6,547 nucleotides of DNA, taken from the NCBI GenBank assembly GCA_022567815.1, contig JADFGI010000180.1, forward strand, positions 1 through 6,547, in the 5' to 3' direction. Source of the DNA: Nitrospinota bacterium. GTDB lineage: Bacteria > Nitrospinota > Nitrospinia > Nitrospinales > VA-1. How positions within the stretch are numbered: the first letter of the stretch is position 1; each line of letters opens with the position of its first letter. Below the pieces are notes generated by a model. That model saw nothing but the letters and a program-made list of their open reading frames with translations. It did not search any database and was not told the origin of the DNA. The position numbers and the translations under genes were made by a program. This document shows positions 3,547 through 6,547 of this stretch, in pieces.

Positions 3547-5379
3547 TCAACCGGCGGGATCGGGTAATACGCTTTTTCCCTTGTCCTGTGATTGACGGGA
3601 AGCGCGGGAAATGAGCTGGCGGATATCCTCCGCCTCAGGTTGATCCGGGTCCAGGGTCAGGGACCGCGAAAAATAAGCGATCCCTTGTTGCGGTCGGTTC
3701 AAATGAAAATAATTCAGGATGCCCAGGTTTCTGAGGGCGGGTGGATATTTCGGATTCAGCTCCACCGCCTTTTTAAAATAGCGTTCGGCACGCTCGAATT
3801 GTTTCTTGCCCAAATAAATCTCGCCCAATTTCCCATGCACCTCCGGGACGCCGGGGTCCAGCCTTTTGGCCCGCTGGAACAGTTTCAAGGCCTCCTCCAC
3901 CCGCCCCTGAGCCAGATAAAGGTCGCCCAGATTATAGTTGGGAGCAAAAACGGCAGGAGCCTTTTCAAGTGACTGTTCGTAATAATAAATCGCCTTCCCG
4001 GTTTCCCCGGCCTCGCCGTAGGCCCTTCCCAGATTGATCAACGGGCGTACCAGGCGGGGCGATTTCTTGCGCGTATCTTCCCACAGGGTCAGTTCGCTCC
4101 GCCACACGAGATTTCTTTTGACCGTCGTCATTCCCAGGGAACTGGTCAGAATGATCAGAAGGAAAAATACCGTTGCCCTTTTTGCGCCTTCCTGAAATCG
4201 CAAACCCATGTGGATCAATTGAAACGAACCCAAAACAAAGAGCAGATAAAACCCGTAGGCGGCCAGATAGGTGCGATGTTCCGCCGCCAGGTCATGCAGG
4301 GTCACAATAGACGAGGAAGGCGAAAGCAGAATGAAAAACCAGCAGACGCTAAATAAATAGATGCGCGATCCTGCCGCCTTGGCCGCCAGATAAATCAAAA
4401 CGCCGACCCCGGCCAAGGGACCGAGGAACCGCCAGGAAAGCAAATGCGTCACCACCGGAATATCGGGATCAATGTTGAGGTTGAAGGGGAAAAGCAGGAG
4501 TTTCAGATAATAAAATATCAGGACCGAAGGCTGGCTCAACATGTAGTTTTTTCTGCCGACCATTTCATCCGGATTCGACGGGCCTATCAGGAAGGTTTCG
4601 TCCATCAGCAATTTTCTAAGAAGCAGGACCCCGGCAAGAAAAAGAATTCCGCCGAGGACCCATCGCCACCGTTTCAAAAACCGGATCGGACGGGATTCGG
4701 CCCCGCATTGGCAAAGGCTGTAAAGAAGCAAAACTGCGGGCAGGGTGATGAGGGTCTGCTTCACGCTGAATCCCAAAAGAAATAATGCCACAAGCAACGG
4801 AAGAACCCACAGGAATTGAATGGCCTTTGAGGCGGTCCCCCTGCTTTCAACACAGGATTGAAACAGGTAAAACCCGCCGAGATAAAACGTCGCAGACAGG
4901 ATTTCGGATCGGCTCATGATGTAGATCACCGATTCGGTTTGCAGTGGGTGGCAAAGGAACAAAACGGCGGTGAACAGGGAAATCACCCGGATATTATCGA
5001 CGCTCAAGTCTTGAGGAACCCGCAGGATTTGCCGGCAAATTTTATCGGTGATGAAAAACAGAAAAAGTGCATTGAAAATGTGAAACACAAGATTGAAAAG
5101 GTGATAACCGAAAGGCCGGGTCCCGCCCAATGAAGCATTGACCGCCAGAGACATCTGCATGAGACCGCGGGAGAACAACCCACTTTCCCAATATTCAAAG
5201 GTCAACATTTCCGCAGGGCTTTTAAGGTTTTGGCTGTTGACGATGTAAGCCACGCTGTCGAACTGGAAGGAATTTTTCAGGTGGTTGCCATAAATTATTA
5301 TTCCCAGAATAACGATCAGCAGACAACATTTCGCCTGAATCCTGAATATTGCCAAATCAGACTTTCCTGTCATGGTCAT
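3547..5379 (-). CDS. TMTC/GT-C-like polytopic membrane protein with C-terminal TPR repeats
   Basis: 610 residues, complete. About the first 430 residues are strongly hydrophobic with around ten membrane segments, the first at about 18-32. Landmarks shared with the TMTC/PMT-like GT-C glycosyltransferases are FQFDSVAYIVNSQNL (about 38-52) in the first loop, GYHLFNLVFHIFNALFLFF, HPLQTESVIYIMSRSEIL in the second part of the membrane region, and AEHRTYL. The tail holds four clear TPRs (from about 463: VRPLINLGRAYGEAGETGKA, then APNYNLGDLYLAQGRVEEAL, VHGKLGEIYLGKKQFERAER, ALRNLGILNYFHLNRPQQGI). In TMTC enzymes the membrane part transfers mannose from a lipid-linked donor to protein and the TPRs bind the acceptor. 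The usual DD in the first loop is DS here, so activity may be altered. The start ATG overlaps the stop of the upstream paralogue by ATGA; an in-frame ATG two codons later is the alternative. Confidence 0.8.
   Translation of the reverse strand: MTMTGKSDLAIFRIQAKCCLLIVILGIIIYGNHLKNSFQFDSVAYIVNSQNLKSPAEMLTFEYWESGLFSRGLMQMSLAVNASLGGTRPFGYHLFNLVFHIFNALFLFFITDKICRQILRVPQDLSVDNIRVISLFTAVLFLCHPLQTESVIYIMSRSEILSATFYLGGFYLFQSCVESRGTASKAIQFLWVLPLLVALFLLGFSVKQTLITLPAVLLLYSLCQCGAESRPIRFLKRWRWVLGGILFLAGVLLLRKLLMDETFLIGPSNPDEMVGRKNYMLSQPSVLIFYYLKLLLFPFNLNIDPDIPVVTHLLSWRFLGPLAGVGVLIYLAAKAAGSRIYLFSVCWFFILLSPSSSIVTLHDLAAEHRTYLAAYGFYLLFVLGSFQLIHMGLRFQEGAKRATVFFLLIILTSSLGMTTVKRNLVWRSELTLWEDTRKKSPRLVRPLINLGRAYGEAGETGKAIYYYEQSLEKAPAVFAPNYNLGDLYLAQGRVEEALKLFQRAKRLDPGVPEVHGKLGEIYLGKKQFERAERYFKKAVELNPKYPPALRNLGILNYFHLNRPQQGIAYFSRSLTLDPDQPEAEDIRQLISRASRQSQDKGKSVLPDPAG
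5376..5379 (-). promoter_or_regulatory. ATGA stop-start overlap (translational coupling)
   Basis: On the minus strand the TGA of the upstream TPR protein (5378-5376) overlaps the ATG of the next one (5379-5377). Only a weak AAAGGCGA precedes the ATG, so re-initiation by the ribosome finishing the upstream gene is a sensible reading. Confidence 0.7.
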
Positions 5380-6547
5380 GGATTGTTCGCCTTTTGATGC
5401 GTTACGGCAATCTCAAGAAGCTGTTTTGCTTTCGTATTTTCAGGTTGCAGGACGATCAACCGGCGCAGGTGGGGAATAGCCTGTTCGGGGCTTTTCTGAA
5501 TCATATAAATGCTGGCAAGGTTGTTGTGGATTTCGGCATTGTCCGCCCCAAGAACCTGGGCTTTTTTAAAAGCCTTTTCGGCGAAATCATATTGCTTCAA
5601 CGTCCAGAACAGAACCCCGATATTATTCTGCGCCTCCATATGATCCGGCTCAGCCTTCAGGGTAAGCCGATATTCCCGCAATGCCTCGTCCATCCTTTTT
5701 TGAGCCCGGTAAGCGTTGCCCAGTTCAAAATGGTACTCCGACCGATGCGATTTCATTTCCACCGCTTTGACAAAAAATGGGATGGCTTCCTCAGTCCGGT
5801 TCAAATGAGTTCTCACCCGTCCGGCATTGAAAAAAGCGTCAGCTTTGTTCGAGCCGAGCAAAAGCGCCCGATCAAACGCCGCTCTGGCCTGCTCCCATTT
5901 TTTTTGCCGGGAAAAGATGAAACCCCGGTTCAGGTGGGCGTCCGCGTAATCAGGATCGAGCTTCAGAGTAACCGCCAGTTCCCGCCGGGCCTCATCAATT
6001 CTTTCTTCGGCAAGGTAGGCGGCGGCCAGATTGTTGTGAACGAGGGCTTTTTGGGGCGACTTGTTCGCCGTATCTTCCCACAAATGAATTTCCGTGCGAA
6101 AGTCATTACCGCGGGTAAGCGTCATAAACGCAAAAACCAATAGAATAGAAAATACCATTGCCAGTCGGCTTGCGGGCCAGCGGGCCGCTGTCAATATTCC
6201 GATTCCCAAGACCAGGCAAATGCCGATTCCCGGCAGATAAGCCCGGTGTTCGGTGACGATCTGTTTGAGCGGAATAAAACTCGAAGTGGGAAGGATCGTG
6301 ACCAAAGCCCAAAGGCAGGCGAAAATCGCCAACCGGGATTTCTGATAATACAATCCCAAGCCCAAAAGGACCATGACGCCCAAACCGGCCATCCACTGGG
6401 GGTCCGCAATTCCGGCCACCAGGCGAACATCGGGTTCGAAATTGAGATTGAACGGCAACAACAGTTTCCACAGATAATAGAAAACCAATACCTTCATCTG
6501 AGTCAGAAAATAAAGTCCGCGATCCATCGCCAGGCAACCTGGGTCGG
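5376..6547 (-). CDS. TMTC/GT-C-like membrane protein with TPR repeats (5' end outside window)
   Basis: The frame is open to the window edge; the ATG at 6527 is internal, because DPGCLA precedes it and the sequence lines up with the middle of the downstream paralogue. Shared landmarks are FYYLWKLLLPFNLNFEPD against FYYLKLLLFPFNLNIDPD, LPTSSFIPLKQIVTEHRAYL against LSPSSSIVTLHDLAAEHRTYL-type sequence, and FRTEIHLWEDTANKSP against WRSELTLWEDTRKKSP. About 389 residues are visible: roughly five membrane segments, then six full TPRs and a partial seventh from about residue 166 (VHNNLAAAYLAEERIDEARR, AHLNRGFIFSRQKKWEQARA, AFFNAGRVRTHLNRTEEAIP, YHFELGNAYRAQKRMDEALR, AQNNIGVLFWTLKQYDFAEK, IHNNLASIYMIQKSPEQAIP). 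Compared with the downstream gene (four TPRs) the tail is longer. The missing N-terminus should carry the first loop with the catalytic Asp pair. The role is probably protein glycosylation at the membrane, by family resemblance only. Confidence 0.8.
   Translation of the reverse strand, partial: DPGCLAMDRGLYFLTQMKVLVFYYLWKLLLPFNLNFEPDVRLVAGIADPQWMAGLGVMVLLGLGLYYQKSRLAIFACLWALVTILPTSSFIPLKQIVTEHRAYLPGIGICLVLGIGILTAARWPASRLAMVFSILLVFAFMTLTRGNDFRTEIHLWEDTANKSPQKALVHNNLAAAYLAEERIDEARRELAVTLKLDPDYADAHLNRGFIFSRQKKWEQARAAFDRALLLGSNKADAFFNAGRVRTHLNRTEEAIPFFVKAVEMKSHRSEYHFELGNAYRAQKRMDEALREYRLTLKAEPDHMEAQNNIGVLFWTLKQYDFAEKAFKKAQVLGADNAEIHNNLASIYMIQKSPEQAIPHLRRLIVLQPENTKAKQLLEIAVTHQKANNP

Noticed and set aside
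5349..6143. 264-residue plus-strand open frame opposite the TPR protein
   Set aside because: The minus strand there encodes clear TPRs; the plus-strand translation is low-complexity with no motif.

Overview
The window looks like a chromosomal stretch from an uncultured or little-studied bacterium with roughly balanced base composition. The gene set suggests a Nitrospinota or deltaproteobacteria-like lineage: a SPASM radical SAM protein fused to a PCP_red tail, TMTC-like membrane proteins with TPR tails, and dispersed CCCCCTTT..AAAGGGGG and TTGCGAGC-type repeats. That placement is an inference from protein style and repeat types, not from a marker gene.

Layout, left to right. (1) Bases 1-1011 (+): the C-terminal part of a radical SAM/SPASM protein of the AhbC/AhbD/NirJ type with a PCP_red domain at its end; the N-terminus and the CxxxCxxC motif lie outside the window. 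(2) Bases 1012-1365: no gene, but dense with repeats: two imperfect copies of a 36-base palindrome-containing repeat on either side of a CCCCCTTT/AAAGGGGG hairpin, then a complex repeat arm. (3) Bases 1366-1725 (-): a small unrecognised protein, probably started from TTG behind a good ribosome binding site. It is bracketed by inverted copies of the same repeat (1241-1349 and 1923-1988). (4) Bases 1726-2275: repeat-rich with possible coding debris. (5) Bases 2276-3229 (+): a single-pass membrane protein resembling the GspC/PulC component of type II secretion, without other secretion genes beside it, followed by a long stem-loop. (6) Bases 3278-3546: mostly AT-rich non-coding DNA ending at a clear 5' half of a tRNA-Leu(CAA) gene on the minus strand, cut off at the anticodon stem-loop. 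(7) Bases 3547-6547 (-): two tandem paralogous polytopic membrane proteins of the TMTC/GT-C glycosyltransferase-like kind with TPR tails. Their genes overlap by ATGA, so they are probably cotranscribed and translationally coupled. The upstream one (5376-6547) is cut by the window edge.

The genes do not form one pathway. The TMTC-like pair is the only convincing operon. The middle section (about 1012-3504) reads as an accessory or rearranged zone between two core-looking genes: repeats in both orientations, a lone GspC-like gene, AT-rich DNA and a broken tRNA. The broken tRNA next to an abrupt change in composition is the most interesting signal. No complete integrase, transposase, CRISPR array or defence gene is visible.
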